A stretch of DNA of 6,666 bases from Acidobacteriota bacterium (lineage in GTDB: Bacteria; Acidobacteriota; Terriglobia; Bryobacterales; JACQDG01), in the NCBI GenBank assembly GCA_016201195.1, contig JACQDI010000130.1, positions 1 through 6,666 of the forward strand. Reading direction: 5' to 3'. The translations under genes and the position numbers were made by a program. The first letter of the stretch is position 1. Every line of letters begins with the position of its first letter. The notes under the pieces were generated by a model that saw nothing but the letters and a program-made list of their open reading frames with translations, did no database searches and was not told the origin of the DNA. Positions 5,875 through 6,666 of the stretch are shown here, in pieces.

Positions 5875-6666
5875 TCACCCCCACCGCAGCACCACCTTCC
5901 CCGTCTGCCCCGACAGCATCAACCCGAACGCCTCCTCCCACTCACTGAACAAAAACCGGTGCGTAATCACCGGCGAGATGTCCAGCCCCGAGTGCAGCAT
6001 CACCGTCATCTTGTACCAGGTCTCGTACATCTCCCGGCCGTAGATCCCCTTGATGGTGAGCATATTGAAAATGACGGTGTTCCAGTCGAAGGCCATCTCC
6101 CCGCCTGGCGGGATGCCGAGCATGGCGATCTTGCCGCCGTGGCTCATGTTGGCGAGCATGTCGCGGAAGGCTTGGGCGTTGCCCGACATCTCCAGTCCCA
6201 CGTCGAAACCCTCTTTCATCCCCAGTTGCTTCTGCGCCTCACCGAGCGACATAGAGCGGGGATCGATCGCCAGGGTGACGCCCATCTTGCACGCCAGGTC
6301 GAGCCGGTAGGGGTTCACGTCGGTAATCGCGACGTAGCGTGCCCCCGCGTGGCGCACCACCGCGGCGGCCATAATCCCGATCGGCCCGGCGCCGGTAATG
6401 AGCACGTCCTCGCCCAGCACCGGAAACGACAGCGCCGTGTGCACGGCGTTGCCGAAAGGATCGAAGATACAGGCGATGTCTCGGTCGATCGACTCGTCGT
6501 GGTGCCACACGTTGCTCATCGGCAGGGCGATGTATTCGGCGAACGCCCCCGGCCGGTTCACGCCCACCCCGCTCGTGTGCGCGCACAGGTGCCGCCGCCC
6601 CGCCAGGCAGTTACGGCAGCGGCCGCACACCACGTGCCCCTCCCCGCTCACCAGTTGCCCGGGGAA
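5875..6666 (-). CDS. tdh: L-threonine 3-dehydrogenase (zinc, NAD-dependent), C-terminal 263 residues
   Basis: This enzyme oxidises L-threonine to 2-amino-3-oxobutanoate with NAD+, the first step of threonine breakdown to glycine and acetyl-CoA. The reading frame is open to the right edge, so about 79 N-terminal residues, including the catalytic zinc ligands, lie outside the window. The visible part matches E. coli Tdh closely. It has VSGEGHVVCGRCRNC followed by HLC, with four structural-zinc cysteines at fragment positions 14, 17, 20 and 28, the same 3-3-8 spacing as in E. coli. GVGVNRPGAFAEY, FDPFGNAVHTALSF, the nucleotide-binding GAGPIGIMAA (92-101), EGFDVGLEMSG, IAMLGIPPGG and IKGIYGREMYETWYKM follow, then SGLDISPVITHRF and a normal C-terminus. 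These phrases are specific to Tdh rather than to general alcohol or sorbitol dehydrogenases. The next gene downstream is not kbl, the usual partner, so the second step must be encoded elsewhere or upstream. Confidence 0.95.
   Translation of the reverse strand, partial: FPGQLVSGEGHVVCGRCRNCLAGRRHLCAHTSGVGVNRPGAFAEYIALPMSNVWHHDESIDRDIACIFDPFGNAVHTALSFPVLGEDVLITGAGPIGIMAAAVVRHAGARYVAITDVNPYRLDLACKMGVTLAIDPRSMSLGEAQKQLGMKEGFDVGLEMSGNAQAFRDMLANMSHGGKIAMLGIPPGGEMAFDWNTVIFNMLTIKGIYGREMYETWYKMTVMLHSGLDISPVITHRFLFSEWEEAFGLMLSGQTGKVVLRWG

Noticed and set aside
5816..5941. 42-residue N-terminal extension of the aminotransferase
   Set aside because: It would overlap the end of tdh and place low-complexity Gly/Arg sequence ahead of a complete Tat signal. 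ATG 5815 is the better start.

Overview
The window is GC-rich and densely coding. It looks like chromosomal DNA from an Acidobacteriota of the Solibacter/Bryobacter kind. Supporting signs are a planctomycete-type cytochrome c (PSCyt1) protein beside a ThuA-like protein, a TolB/PD40 propeller of the type that forms the C-terminal half of many acidobacterial Ser/Thr kinases, PQQ-like propellers carrying EF-hands, and Tat- and lipoprotein-type export signals. The assignment is inferred from gene style only. Planctomycetota or Verrucomicrobiota are less likely alternatives.

Layout. At the left edge (1-246, minus) lies the N-terminal end of an exported c-type cytochrome-domain protein, probably of the PSCyt1-DUF1549-DUF1553 type. 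It diverges across a 95-bp gap from a plus-strand pair: an exported ThuA-like protein (342-1208) and a class II-type histone-deacetylase-family amidohydrolase (1205-2141), joined by an ATGA overlap. The deacetylase reading frame is broken by one extra G near its 3' end. Skipping one base restores the family's catalytic Tyr motif and a stop at 2141.

A 153-bp gap between convergent genes (2142-2294) holds a long imperfect palindrome (2179-2235). Beyond it, three minus-strand genes read toward it: tdh (L-threonine 3-dehydrogenase, N-terminus cut by the right edge), a Tat-exported class V aminotransferase-fold protein (4571-5815), and a 759-residue predicted lipoprotein (2295-4574). The last two share an ATGA overlap and are probably translationally coupled. 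The lipoprotein joins a PD40/TolB propeller to a PQQ-like propeller that has a pair of EF-hands inserted in it.

How the genes may work together. Most products are predicted to act outside the cytoplasm (cytochrome-domain protein, ThuA-like protein, aminotransferase-fold protein, lipoprotein). Tdh and the deacetylase are cytoplasmic. This fits catabolic or cell-surface functions, but no single pathway can be demonstrated. I see no CRISPR array, transposase, tRNA, rRNA or phage gene. The most notable items are the double-propeller lipoprotein, the frameshifted deacetylase and the palindrome. None of these by itself proves a new system.
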